Assembly: GCF_945859705.1 (NCBI RefSeq)
Contig: NC_079134.1
Location: forward strand, 152,803,718-152,867,717
Source: Episyrphus balteatus
Taxonomy: Eukaryota > Arthropoda > Insecta > Diptera > Syrphidae
Length of the DNA: 64,000 bases
Direction of reading: 5' to 3'
The notes beneath the pieces are model-generated. The model was not told where the DNA came from and made no database searches. It saw only the letters and a program-made list of their open reading frames with translations. A program made the translations under genes and the position numbers. This document shows, in pieces, positions 1 to 10,206 of this stretch (position 1 is the stretch's first letter; each line of letters opens with the position of its first letter).

Positions 1-96
1 AGAACTCATTTTATTACTTTAAAAAATTGGCTTGACATTATACTATCTAAAAAATTGTGAAATAATTAGGAAATCCAGACGTGTTTTATTTCACTT

Positions 97-683
97 GAAA
101 TAAATTGCACGACTGGGGTCGCACGTACTTGGTCTTATTCTTAAAGTAACTCTAATGTTAAAGCCTTTTGTTTTTATTCAAGAAATTTAAAATTTGATAT
201 TTTGAAGAAATTTCAAAAGTAGTATAAAAAAATTAAATCTGTTTTTATAATTAATTAAACACCGTTTTAAATGATTTTTTTATAAAAAACCAAGTATGCC
301 ATTTTATTTCTTGTATAAAAAGGTATTTTTAGAAAAAAAAATTCGAAAATCGTAGGAGCCGTTTTTTAAAAAAATTATTTTTTATAAATAAAAATTTTCT
401 AACATTTTTCAAAAAAAAAGTTGGTATGCCATTTTGAAGAAATAATTTATTTACACATAAAAACGAAATTTAAAGATTTTTCGTCAAACCGAAAGCGGAT
501 TAGTCTTGTAGGAGTTATTCATAAATCAAAAAAACCGTTCTATGACAGGTACCGTTAATAACGGTACAAAAAATATTTTTTTTTATTTCAAAAGTTGGCT
601 CTTATATTCAACAAAAATTTTAATCAATATCGTTAGAGCCGTTTTTGAAAAAAAATTCACTTTTTTATTTCCGTTATATGGCA
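97..683 (+). repeat. RepA dispersed repeat, copy A, left part
   Basis: The segment starts at a GCACGACTGGGGTCGCACGT landmark that is also present at 13334 (+) and 41243-41224 (reverse). The landmark order is kept: TATGCCATTTT blocks, an AGGAGCCGTTTTTT stretch, the perfect palindrome GTACCGTTAATAACGGTAC (549-567), then CGTTAGAGCCGTTTTTGAAA. It stops abruptly at ATGGCA (683), where copy B continues into GGTACC; that continuation is found at 7322. The family is unclassified. The only reading frame (542-730) is not protein-like. A noncoding, possibly non-autonomous transposable element is likely. Confidence 0.85.
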
Positions 684-739
684 CACTGAAAATAATACTG
701 TACATAAAAATTATAAAAACCGTTTATTGACTCATTTTT

Positions 740-2175
740 CATTGTCCCAACAAACTTTTCATTGTCCCAATAAACGTTTATAGATTTCAGATTCCCGAAT
801 TCAGTAAACTGTTTGTTGGGACAAACAATCTGAGTTTATTGATTTCGAAATCCGGTAATCAATAAACTATTTATTGTCGCAATGAACTTTTACATTGTCC
901 CAATAAACTTTTTTATTGAATTTCAATTTTCAGCCGAAATAACTCGTTTATTGTCGCAATGAACAGTTTATTGTCGCAATGAACAGTTTATTGATTACGG
1001 AATTTCGAAATCAATAAAATATTTAATAGTTTATTTTCTAAATCCCAGTTGTAATTCTATGTATAATAAACAGTTTATATGCACAATAAACGAGTTAAAA
1101 ACTTGAATAGATTTCTTTAACAAAAAAAAAACAAGAAGTGTCCCATGTTAATAATGTCTAATGGTATTTTGTCTCTAATTCTAATGGATTTTTATTTAAA
1201 AGATTTGATCTTGAAATAAAAAGTTTAAAATCAGAAGTTTTTTACTTTTTATTTTTTATTTCATAAAAAAAAACTATTAATTGATTTTCCAAATCTAAAT
1301 TTCAAAAAACAGTTAACTTTCAATAAACCATTTATTGTCCCAACAAACAGTTTATTGTCGCAATAAACAGTTTATTGATTCTCAAATCTAAATTTCAAAA
1401 AACAGTTAACTTTCAATAAACCATTTATTGTCCCAACAAACAGTTTATTGTCGCAATAAACAGTTTATTGTCTCAACGAACTGTTAGTTGTGGCAATTAA
1501 ATGTTTGTTGGCGCAAACAACTATTTATTAGTTTACCCAAGCGCAAAAGAATTGTCTGAATAAACGACTCAGTCTATTCTTCGTTCTTGTGCTGAGTAAA
1601 CGTCGTAAGTTGTAACAAAGTTTTAAGAAAAAGTTTTAACAAAGTGTTAATAAATAAATTGTATTCAATTAAGAATATTGAAATACATTTTTAATTGAAA
1701 CATATGCTTAATAAATGCATTGAAAAATTTTATGTGGAGTGGATCAATTCAATTTTATATTTATGTAAGTATTGCATTTTTTCTTGCATCAGTGAAGTGT
1801 TCAATAATAAAATTGATTTAGCTATAATTATTTCCGTATTTGAACTTCTTTTGATCAGAGAATGTTTTATTGAGAGTTTGTTTTACTTTTTATTAAATTA
1901 ATTGCTTTTCAATAAATGCTTTATTGTGATATTTTTAATATTAAATAATTTACTAATATAAAATGGTTCACAAAACAACGCTTAACTTTTAATAAACAAT
2001 TAATTCGCACAATAAACCATTAATTGGCACAATAAACTGTTTATTGATATTCCAAATTTTTATTTCAAAAAAACTTTCAATAAACTATTTATTGTCACAA
2101 TAAACTATTTATTGTCACAATAAACTATTAATTGCCGCAATTAACCATTAATTGTCACAACTAACTATTTATTGA
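740..2175. repeat. Left subterminal array of TTTATTG/CAATAAAC palindromes
   Basis: Many copies of a degenerate palindrome of the form GTTTATTG-TCNC-AATAAAC occur in both orientations, for example at 749-775, 855-965, 1320-1480, 1990-2045 and 2080-2175. Spacing is irregular and the central 3-4 bases vary (TCC, TCG, TCA, GCA). Similar arrays sit at the opposite end of the element. Subterminal repeats in CACTA elements bind the element's own DNA-binding protein; a comparable role here is inference. The interior part 1500-1990 has few copies and no convincing gene. Confidence 0.8.
1291..1476. repeat. Tandem duplication of a 93-bp unit
   Basis: A unit starting AAATCTAAATTTCAAAAAAC at 1291 restarts at 1384 with almost no change and includes three TTTATTG palindromes. 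It shows that the subterminal array grew by local duplication of multi-motif blocks. Confidence 0.8.
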
Positions 2176-2744
2176 TCTAGATTTAGAGCCGATTTTTCCA
2201 TTTAAATAAACATATCTGTCAAACAAACAAAAAGATACATTAATGCATTTTTTAACTTTCAATAAAAAATATTTTTCATTGTTCGAATACGTTTTTACCT
2301 ACCAATGTTTGTTTGTTTAACCAGACATTTTTATCAGACGTAAGAAAAGTCGGACCTTGTATTTAATTTTTTGTTTACTTTTTGTTTTTGTATTCTTTTT
2401 TCATATTGTGCCAACAAGTGAATTAATTAAAACTAAAACTGTTAGAGAATTTATACAACTCAGATAAAACTCGGATAGTTTTGAAAACCAATGAAATAAA
2501 AGTCAAGCTACAAAAGAATTAATACAACTCATTACTCAGATAATTTTGAAAAAGCAAGGTGAGTTCATTAGTAATAAAATATACAAATTATATATACAAT
2601 AGTCTAATTTCCCACTTGCATGCTCTCGAATTTCAAAAATTGATGATGATTCGCATATTTTTTTTAAGTCAACATATATTTTTTCATTCTTTAAATTATC
2701 CCTTTTTTCTCTATAAATCTTTGTTAAGAAATTGGATAGGTCAG

Positions 2745-4451
2745 AAGTTCAAAGCAATATTGTTTGATCCGACTAAAGTTTGACAACCTCAGTTCCGAAG
2801 AGTTCGAAAAATGGTGGAAGGCGTGTTCAAATCCAGACTCACGCATATAAAGAACTTCACAGCAACTTCGGATATTTTAAGGAAATGGCCCCAGTATAAA
2901 CTTCCTACTGGATTTTGATTCGTAAGTCAAATTTATGTGTATATTTTTATGTATAATATGTATTTATATGTATAATTTTCTTTTTTTAAATTGCCAACTT
3001 CTGAAATTTTTTAAAATCCTTTAAAAACACACTGTATGAATAAATTTTTTAATTTTTTTCTTAAAGTTGGACATGGACTTCGAGTATATTATTAAAAATC
3101 ACAACTCTCTCCTTGAACGATGGGAAAACCTATACTGCAAAAAGATCGAGTTAAAGAAAAATCGATCAAGGACGTTCTGGATAAAATGGAGTGTAATAAC
3201 ACACCAGAAAGTAAGTTGAATATAATTTTGTTATATACAATTAATTTTTGTCTTTTGAAAACGCATATAGTTTATTTCCGTTCTCAATATTTGGTATTTG
3301 TATTAAAAATGACAGGTACTAAAAGACAATGGGTAAAATTGTATGGGTTACATCCCATTGGTGTAACATTTAAATATCTACACATGGTACTATTTTGTAT
3401 GTAGGCAGAAATCTGTATTTTATGCAGGGAAAAACTTTATTGTAATGGTTGCATTTATTTTTACAGGTTTTTTTTAGATAGTTAGAGTTGTATTTATTCC
3501 AAAAAATCAACCACAATAGTTTTTTCCCTGCACTACTTATGCCTATACCATACAAACAATCACCCCTATTACGATTGTCGTTTTAATTTTTTTTTTTCCA
3601 AAACACTATCGTAATAGAGGTGAATAATTGCATTTATCAATACCTTTCAGATCGTTGCCGTACAATGAAATTTTCTAAGTCCATTTTGACTTGTAATTGT
3701 AATAAAACATCTATCTTACATTTTTAACAATTACATTAATCCATTTTTGGATTTTTATTATTAGATAATTTCTAATGCAATAATGAAAAAAAGGACTTAG
3801 GGAATTTTCATTGAACGACAACGATATGATATAGGTCTTTAAGTGTCACACCAATGGGACGAAACCATCCATTACATTCGAGGTCTCCTTTATCTTATCT
3901 TTCACGAAAGTTTATATTATATATCTTCTAGTTTAATTTAAGTAATTGATAATTATATCACACAATTTTATATCCATGTTTTCATTTATATTTTTAGACT
4001 GTCGGGATGCTGCTCTCTTGTGGGCACTTCATGGGTACCTAGTACCCACATTAAAGTCTGTGCGAAAGGAAAAGGAATGAAGACAACATTGAAACCAACC
4101 ATCAAAGACTCCCAGGAGTCGTTTGTTTTTGTTGCAGCATCTATCCAGAACGTTGAGGACCACATCCAGCACCTTCAACAAAAAGGAGATAACGTCCAGC
4201 CGTTTATAATTGTGGTTGGTAAGGATGTTATTAATTTTAAGGAAATATTTTTATATTTCGACGGGGTAAAGTTTCCTTTTATTAGTTTCATACGGGCGGT
4301 CGATATTTGTTTTAAAACATTCTTCCTTTTTAACTTAGAATTTCCTAATCCAAGTTCCAACTTTTGGAACTTTATTCAGTCATTGTATTTTGATGATAAT
4401 AAAAAATGTTGTACAAAAGCACACATCCTTCTAAACGTAATTAATGAATAA
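2745..4451 (+). pseudogene. Decayed multi-exon gene remnant, uncharacterised family
   Basis: Three exons are visible. Exon a (about 2745-2921) ends at donor GTAAGT; exon b is 3067-3210 (acceptor TTAAAG, donor GTAAGT); exon c is 3998-4451 (acceptor TTTTTAG, stop TAA). Exon a reads LSSEEFEKWWKAC, then after a shift ILRKWPQYKLPTGF, a stop, and F. It joins in frame to exon b, LDMDFEYIIKN. The second frame of exon b (IKDVLDKMECNNTPE) joins through a split Asn codon to CRDAALLWALHGYLVPT in exon c. After another shift exon c reads IKDSQESFVFVAAS, VQPFIIVVGKD and AVDICFKTFFLFNLEFP. One nonsense codon and about three frameshifts show decay. The pattern resembles uncharacterised, lineage-expanded arthropod and cnidarian proteins I recall, but I cannot name a function. 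It may be captured host sequence or an ORF of the element. Confidence 0.6.
3356..3859. mobile_element. Foldback element in the pseudogene intron
   Basis: Outer inverted repeats TCCCATTGGTGTRACA (3356 and 3859) enclose three further stem-loops. The first has GCAGGGAAAAACT arms at 3425 and 3533, the second ATCGTAATAG-rich arms at 3562-3580 and 3606-3625, and the third arms ending CTAAGTCC at 3655-3683 and 3792-3821. No clear target duplication was found. No coding potential seen. It lies wholly within the intron between exons b and c. Confidence 0.6.
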
Positions 4452-4863
4452 TTTTTATTTAAATTTTTTTTTCTAAGTATTTTGATAACTTTAATTCAAA
4501 GGGTCTAGGTGTCTATTTTCTATTATTCACTCTTCTTAAAAATTTCTGTAGTGATTATAATAATTTTTTTATAACGCATGCACTTCTTTATCCTTTCCAC
4601 TCCTATCATTATCATTAGTTTCAGATTATACATTATTTACACTTTTCAAATAATTTTTCACTATGAATTTGCACTTTTTCTTTATTATAAAAGAGTAATT
4701 ATCTATATTTGTAGGTCCCTTTGAATTAAAGTAACGATATCATTAGTTTTCCACTAACATAAAAGGGATGTATGCTTTTTATTTGGTGCCACTGTTGTTT
4801 TAAACGTGGAATTTATTAAAGAGTTTTCCTTTTTTTAACTTAAGATCTACTTTTCCAACTTTA
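4452..4863. other. No feature seen (AT-rich, inside CACTA-like element)
   Basis: Downstream flank of the pseudogene stop codon. It is AT-rich with no recognisable repeat or reading frame; a TTTGTAG acceptor-like sequence near 4713 has no supported exon after it. Confidence 0.4.
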
Positions 4864-4865
4864 TA

Positions 4866-5967
4866 TACAGGGTGTCCCACAGTCACCGCCCCAAATGAAA
4901 ACCATGGATTCCTGAGGTCATTTGAAGTCGAAAAACTTAAGAGGTAATTTTCTCGTTTTCGTCCCGTTTTCGAGTTACCACGGTTTTTATGATTTTTGCT
5001 CTCTTGTCCTTTAACTGGCCTTATCTTTGCCAAACTAAGTTTGATTTGAAAGATTTTTTTTACAACCAATCAAGAATTTATTACAGTTTAAGTTTGTCTC
5101 AAATTTTTTTTTCTGCGGACAACCGTTTTTCCACAATTTTGCATCAAACACAATTTTCTTCGTTTTTTAAGTTGTTTTTTACACTTTCATATCATTTGAG
5201 TCAAAAAAAACACGTTAATGAGTATTAATTTTTTGTCCTTTTTCTTAAAGCCCAGTTTATTTTCATAAAAAAAATAAGTTTTATTTCATAAAAAAGGCTA
5301 CTGAAAGTAATTAAAAAAAAATAAACAAACTGAGTGAATTAAAAAAAAAATAATTTTTAAATAAAAAATTGATTTAAATGAATTAAAAACTTTTTCTGAG
5401 CAATTGTGATTAAGAAAAGAACAAATAGATAAAGCTCAGAAAAAAATTTAATTTATTTAAATCAATTTTTTATTTAAAAATTATTTTTTTTTTAATTCAC
5501 TCAGTTTGTTTATTTTTTTTTAATTACTTTCAGTAGCCTTTTTTATGAAATAAAACTTATTTTTTTTATGAAAATAAACTGGGCTTTAAGAAAAAGGACA
5601 AAAAATTAATACTCATTAACGTGTTTTTTTGACTTAAATGATATGAAAGTGTAAAAAACAACTTAAAAAACGAAGAAAATTGTGTTTGATGCAAAATTGT
5701 GGAAAAACGGTTGTCCGCAGAAAAAAAAATTTGAGACAAACTTAAACTGTAATAAATTCTTGATTGGTTGTAAAAAAAATCTTTCAAATCAAACTTAGTT
5801 TGGCAAAGATAAGGCCAGTTAAAGGACAAGAGAGCAAAAATCATAAAAACCGTGGTAACTCGAAAACGGGACGAAAACGAGAAAATTACCTCTTAAGTTT
5901 TTCGACTTCAAATGACCTCAGGAATCCATGGTTTTCATTTGGGGCGGTGACTGTGGGACACCCTGTA
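4866..5967. mobile_element. 1.1-kb near-perfect foldback, TA-flanked
   Basis: Termini are TACAGGGTGTCCCACAGTCA and its exact inverse, flanked by TA (4864-4865, 5968-5969). The arms run about 4866-5397 and 5438-5967 and are almost identical: the same roughly 70-residue translations can be read inward from both arms. The loop (about 5398-5437) contains AAGAACAAATAGATAAAG. TA duplication fits the Tc1/mariner (IS630) group; non-autonomous. The near-identity of the arms suggests a young element or arm conversion. A diverged fragment of the family lies at 47265-47535. Confidence 0.85.
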
Positions 5968-5969
5968 TA

Positions 5970-6411
5970 CCTATAGTTCAAAAACAAAAAATATTTTGTA
6001 TTTCTTAAAATAAGTATACATATATGTTTGATACATAAATCTATATGTTAATGAAAGAAATTTCAATTGCAAAAAATTAATAAAATTTATAATGTTTACC
6101 TAACTTAAATGTTTAATTTTTGAACTTAAAACTGTTACAAATTTCAGAAAAGGTTGCGGATAGAAAAAATAAAATGTAAGTATTTTTAACATATACATAT
6201 TGCCATATAGAAATTTTATAAATATATTGAAAGTTTAATTTATTTATATATATATATAAAATTTATAATATAATTTATTATTATATATATATATATATAT
6301 TTATTATTTATAATTTATTTATATATATATATAAAATATATCAATAGTTTAGTTATTTAAATAAATAAATAAAATTTTTAATATTTTACTAAAATTTTTA
6401 GCAATATGCTT
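5970..6411. other. AT-rich spacer with TA microsatellite and splice-like signals
   Basis: The segment 6237-6350 is almost pure A and T with runs of (TA)5-10. At 6118-6180 an acceptor-like TTTCAG and a donor GTAAGT enclose about 28 bases, which could be a tiny exon downstream of the gene remnant, but nothing else supports it. Confidence 0.4.
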
Positions 6412-7290
6412 TTTGTGACAATAAATTGAGTTAATTGCGCCAATTAACTCGTTTATTGGGGCAATAAACGAGTTCATTGCGCCAATAAACAGAGTTCATT
6501 GCGCCAATAAACAGAGTTCATTGCGCCAATAAACTCGTTTATTGAGCCAATAAACTAGTTTATTGGGCCAATAAACGGAGTTAATTGTGCCAATAAATAA
6601 GTTTATTGAGCCAATAAACGAGTTTATTGTGCCAATAAACAGAGTTCATTGCGCCAATTAACTCGTTTATTGAGCCAATAAACAGAGTTCATTGCGCCAA
6701 TAAACTCGTTTATTGCGCCAATAAACGGTTAATTGCGCCAATAAACAGAGTTCATTGAGTCAATAAATAAGTTTATTGGCACAATAAACGAGTTTATTGT
6801 GCCAATAAACGGTTAATTGCGCCAATAAACAGAGTTCATTGAGTCAATAAATAAGTTTATTGTGCCAATAAACGGTTAATTGCGCCAATAAACAGAGTTC
6901 ATTGAGTCAATAAATAAGTTTATTGGCACAATAAACGTTTTATTGTGCCATGAGCCAATAAACGAGTTAGTTGAGCCAATAAACAGAGTTTATAATTTTT
7001 CTTTAAATTTCAACTATTTCAATTAACCGTTTATTGTGCCAATAAATCGTTTATTGTCCCAATAAATCGTTTATTGATCCAGAAAAATATTTCAACTAAC
7101 TGTTTATAATATCAATAAACAGTTTATAAAATCAAACAACAAATTCAACTAACGTTTATTGAAATCAACTAACAGTTTATTGAAATTTTATGGAAAAAAT
7201 AATTCAATAAACAGGAGTTCATTGTCCCAACAAACTTGTTAGTTGGACGAGTTTCAATAAAAAAGTTTATTGGGACAATGAACTTTTTTA
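6412..7290. repeat. Right subterminal array of TTTATTG/CAATAAAC palindromes
   Basis: About forty half-sites of CAATAAAC or GTTTATTG, usually as ATTGCGCCAATAAACAGAGTT or TTATTGAGCCAATAAAC. A longer block containing AACAGAGTTCATTGAGTCAA recurs near 6743, 6826 and 6889, indicating block duplication. The motif matches the left array but the linker is GCC-rich rather than TCNC, so the two ends have homogenised separately. Confidence 0.85.
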
Positions 7291-7319
7291 TTGATATTAT
7301 GTACCTTTTTGGTTTAGTG

Positions 7320-7475
7320 CAGGTACCGTTAATTTTGGTCATAAAAATAAAATTCTAATTTCCCCTCTAGGGTATCACCCAAAACTGCTAAATACCAAGT
7401 TTGAATAAAATCACTTCACTCGTTTAGGCTGCAGATCCAGATAGAGACAGACACACAGACAGACAGAAATTGGTA
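7320..7475 (+). repeat. RepA copy A, right remainder
   Basis: It continues the copy interrupted at 683: CAGGTACCGTTAATTTTGGTC, CCTCTAGGG, ATCACTTCACTCGTTTAGG, then AGATAGAGACAGACACACAGACAGACAGA. The order matches 14042-14200. The family's distal end (CCGGACCCACTTTTTTGG) is missing here. Confidence 0.85.
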
Positions 7476-7741
7476 GGTATGCCAATAAAAGGAAATTTGT
7501 ATCGACACTTAAAAACTAAATTTCAAAACAACTCAATGGTCCATTTAAAAAGAAAAAGGTTTTTGAAGATTCCAATTGAATCTAGAAAATCCTAAAAACC
7601 CAGAATCTAGAATCCATCAAACCCATAGAACACCGGAAACCCAAAATGCGGAAAAACTAAAATCCGGAAAACCCAAAATCAAGAAGTGCCAAAAACCGAA
7701 AATAAAACAAAAAAAGTAAAAAGCTCTTATAAAATTGGTTA

Positions 7742-8139
7742 CACAGAGAAAAATAGACCACATAAAATAGAGCAAAAAATAATAAGATTTCTCTATGGTT
7801 TTCATCCAAGAAGGAAACCTTATTAAAACAATCGGGTTTTCCTTATTGTTTTAAAATCTGCAAAAAAATAAAAAAAATGATGACCAGGCTGGGAATCGAA
7901 CTGGAGACTTCAAATCATTACCTTACCACCTGAAGCGATTTTTGTTCTAGTGCTTAGTTGCAAAAAAAATCAACTTTTCAGTCAAATTTTAATAAGATTT
8001 TCTCTATAAAAATAATAAGAAATCTCCTTAAAAAAACCTTATTAATCGTTGATTTTAATAAGATTTCCTTATGAAATGTATGGACGGTAAAACAATATGG
8101 CAATCTGTTAGTTTTTAGCGGGTCATATTTTTCTCTGTG
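7742..8139. mobile_element. 398-bp MITE, CACAGAGAAAAATA termini
   Basis: Inverted termini CACAGAGAAAAATAGACC and CACAGAGAAAAATATGACC (reverse of the right end) are flanked by TA at 7740-7741 and 8140-8141. The interior has AATAAGATTTYCYTTAT repeats near 7780-7850 and 7985-8075 and a tRNA-like block. No transposase; non-autonomous. Confidence 0.75.
7885..7946 (-). other. tRNA-like (SINE-like) block
   Basis: On the minus strand, TTCAGGTGGTAAGG resembles a D-arm/A-box and CCAGTTCGATTCCC resembles a T-arm/B-box, about 30 bases apart. The T-stem does not pair well and no acceptor stem closes, so it is not a functional tRNA. It may be a tRNA-derived SINE head or chance. Confidence 0.25.
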
Positions 8140-8651
8140 TAGGGTCAAAATTTCGAAAAAGAAATAACCTGACAACCCAATATCTCGAAAATCAAAATTT
8201 CAGAAAACCTGAACAGAAAATCTCAAGAGCCCACAATTCTGAAAATTCAAAAGTTTCGGAACGTCTTTTTTCCGAATTTTGCGTTTTTAAAATTGTGGGA
8301 TTTCGGGATTCTGGATTTTCGGAATTTTTGGATTTCTAGCTTTTCGGGATTCTGGATTTTCTAGACTTATAATTTCGGGATTGTGATCATCTACTCTTTA
8401 AAATTTCTTTATTGACTGAAACTTTGATTGAACAAAGAGTCATGCAAAAATAAAACTTAACAAACAATTTAAACATACATTATAACATTGATTTTGGGAC
8501 CCAATTTGGGATTTTGGGTTTTCAGGATTTTGACACCAATCCAATTTTAATGGGTGCTACAGCAACTTAAACATTTCTGCATAAAAATTTTCAAAAAAAG
8601 AAAGTTAGAAATCAAGAAAACGGTTTTGTATGTAAGAGGTATCGTTAATAA

Positions 8652-9210
8652 CACCGCACACAAAAACAAAAAAGTGTCATGTACCAGGAACCAGACCTAT
8701 GTATCTTTCTATATGTTTTTGGGCACGCTGAATCTGAATTTCAAGTCCGTTTGGCCCTGTCACTCAAAAAAGGAAGTTTTTTGCCTTTTTTTAGGTCTTT
8801 TTTACATTTTTCTCAAAACTGGAGGGTGACCGGGCAAAACGGACTTGAAATTTAGTGGGTCCAAAAACATAAAGAAAGATAGGTCTGGTTAATGGTACAT
8901 ACAACTTTTTTTTTGTGTGCTGGCACTGTCGCTGTCATCCCCCCCACACAAAAAAAAAAGTTTAATGAACTAGGAACCAGACCTGAATTAGAATTTCAAG
9001 TCCGTTTTGCCAGAACACCCTTCAGTTTTGAGAAAAATGCAAAAAACTCCAAAAAGTCATAAAAATTCAAACAAAATGCAGTCACAGCTCAAAACTGGAG
9101 GGTGACCGGGTCAAACGGACTTGAAATAATTCGGATTCAGCTTGCCCAAAAACATATAGAAAGATAGGTCTGGTTCCTGGTACATGACACTTTTTTTTTG
9201 TGTGCCGGTG
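8652..9210. mobile_element. 559-bp compound foldback with TAA duplication
   Basis: Termini CACCGCACACAAAAA and CACCGGCACACAAAAA are flanked by TAA (8649-8651, 9211-9213). The arm sequence, with CAGGAACCAGACCTA and TTTCAAGTCCGTTT, occurs four times in alternating orientation (about 8652-8760 plus, 8820-8935 minus, 8943-9030 plus, 9090-9210 minus), so two hairpins lie back to back. A 3-bp TAA duplication fits the PIF/Harbinger group, as inference. The reading frames here are hairpin artefacts. Confidence 0.75.
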
Positions 9211-9257
9211 TAATGGTTCAAAATATATATTAATAATACTTGACCGTATAAGGTGAA

Positions 9258-10206
9258 AAAAGGGGTAAACCTCGGAATGAATGCTAATAGAAATTTTTTT
9301 TGCTCAATATCTTCGTTTTGGCATTCTATAACATACCTCAAAAGTCTAGAAAAATCTCATGTCCGCAAGTCGCGATTTTCAAGGTCAAAGCGCGAAATGG
9401 AGATTCTCAAAATTAGCAAAAATAGACGATATTTTTTAATGCTGATGCCAAAATATCTAAAATTAAGACAATCTGACGTCTCTGAAAAAAGTTATACCTG
9501 TTTTTCATCTGTCAACCCATATTAATATAACGTTTGCAAACCTATTACTGAAAAACCCTTAAAAGTTATGGAAGAGGGACCAAATTTTGAATGAATTCTT
9601 TCATATCCATTATAATTAAGAATCAAAACAATGCAATGAAAAAAACATTCATATCTATAAAAAATTGGTATTTTTTGAGAAAAGTGGAAATTTTGGGATA
9701 TGCACTAAAAAACATCCTGGTACAATCTTGGAATTAGTGCTAATTGCCTTTTTGTTTCTACCTTTGTTTAGATATTCTATAATTTATGTCAAAAATCTAA
9801 AAAAAATCTCATGTCCGCAAGTCCTAATTTTGCAGGTAAGGTAAACTAAGTTAGGTGCAGATTTAAAAAAATTAATAAGAAAAGTTTAAATTTTTATATG
9901 TATACCAACATAAGCGACATGATTTAAAGGTATTTTTTAACACTTATTCCAACAAAACTCAAAAACAAGTCAACCTTATCATCCCTTAAAAGTAAAGCAC
10001 CTTATTCATGTTGATCTTACACAAATATCTGAAGTGTTTTTTTTCAATTTTTTAAAATCTGCACCTCATCTTCAAACCAGGGAAATTAGGACTTGCGGAC
10101 ATGAGATTTTTCTAGACTTTTGAGGTAGGTATGTTATAGAATGCCAAAACGAAGATATTGAGCAAAAAAAATTTCTATTAGCATTCATTCCGAGGTTAAA
10201 CCCTTA
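9258..10206. mobile_element. 0.95-kb foldback with third internal arm copy
   Basis: Left arm 9260-9372 and right arm 10092-10205 are inverted repeats containing CTCATGTCCGCAAGTC and TTCGTTTTGGCATTCTATAA. A diverged direct copy of the left arm lies at about 9713-9826 and begins an inner hairpin (9805-9885 with 10040-10110, sharing AGGTGCAGATTTAAA-like arms). The exact ends and target duplication are unclear. Confidence 0.7.

Larger units (their letters stand above)
684..7319. mobile_element. 6.6-kb CACTA-like DNA element inserted in RepA
   Basis: The element begins CACTGAAAATAATACTGTAC and ends so that its reverse complement begins CACTAAACCAAAAAGGTAC; both ends have CACTR followed shortly by GTACATAA. 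It is flanked by CA at 682-683 and 7320-7321, and removing it joins ATGGCA to GGTACC exactly as in the uninterrupted copy at 14037-14047. CACTR termini, a 2-3-bp duplication and dense subterminal repeats are known marks of the CACTA/CMC (EnSpm, Mirage) group; that assignment is inference, because no DDE transposase is recognisable here. The interior carries arrays at 740-2175 and 6412-7290, a decayed spliced gene, an AT microsatellite and two nested foldbacks. Non-autonomous or decayed. Confidence 0.7.
7560..8400. repeat. Degenerate GAAAAYCC / GGGATTYTGG array, inverted halves
   Basis: 7565-7715 and 8155-8260 consist of loosely repeated GAAAACCCAAAATC-like units. 8265-8390 has the opposite orientation (TTTCGGGATTCTGGATTTTC). 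A MITE (7742-8139) interrupts the array. No coding sequence. Confidence 0.55.

Noticed and set aside
4800..5976. Four open frames in the 4.9-5.97 kb hairpin
   Set aside because: The same peptides are read inward from both arms of one palindrome; they contain no recognisable domain and no conserved start.
6412..7290. CRISPR array
   Set aside because: The repeats are short palindromes at irregular spacing without unique spacers, in eukaryotic DNA with introns.
7885..7946. Functional tRNA gene
   Set aside because: The T-stem does not pair and there is no acceptor stem.
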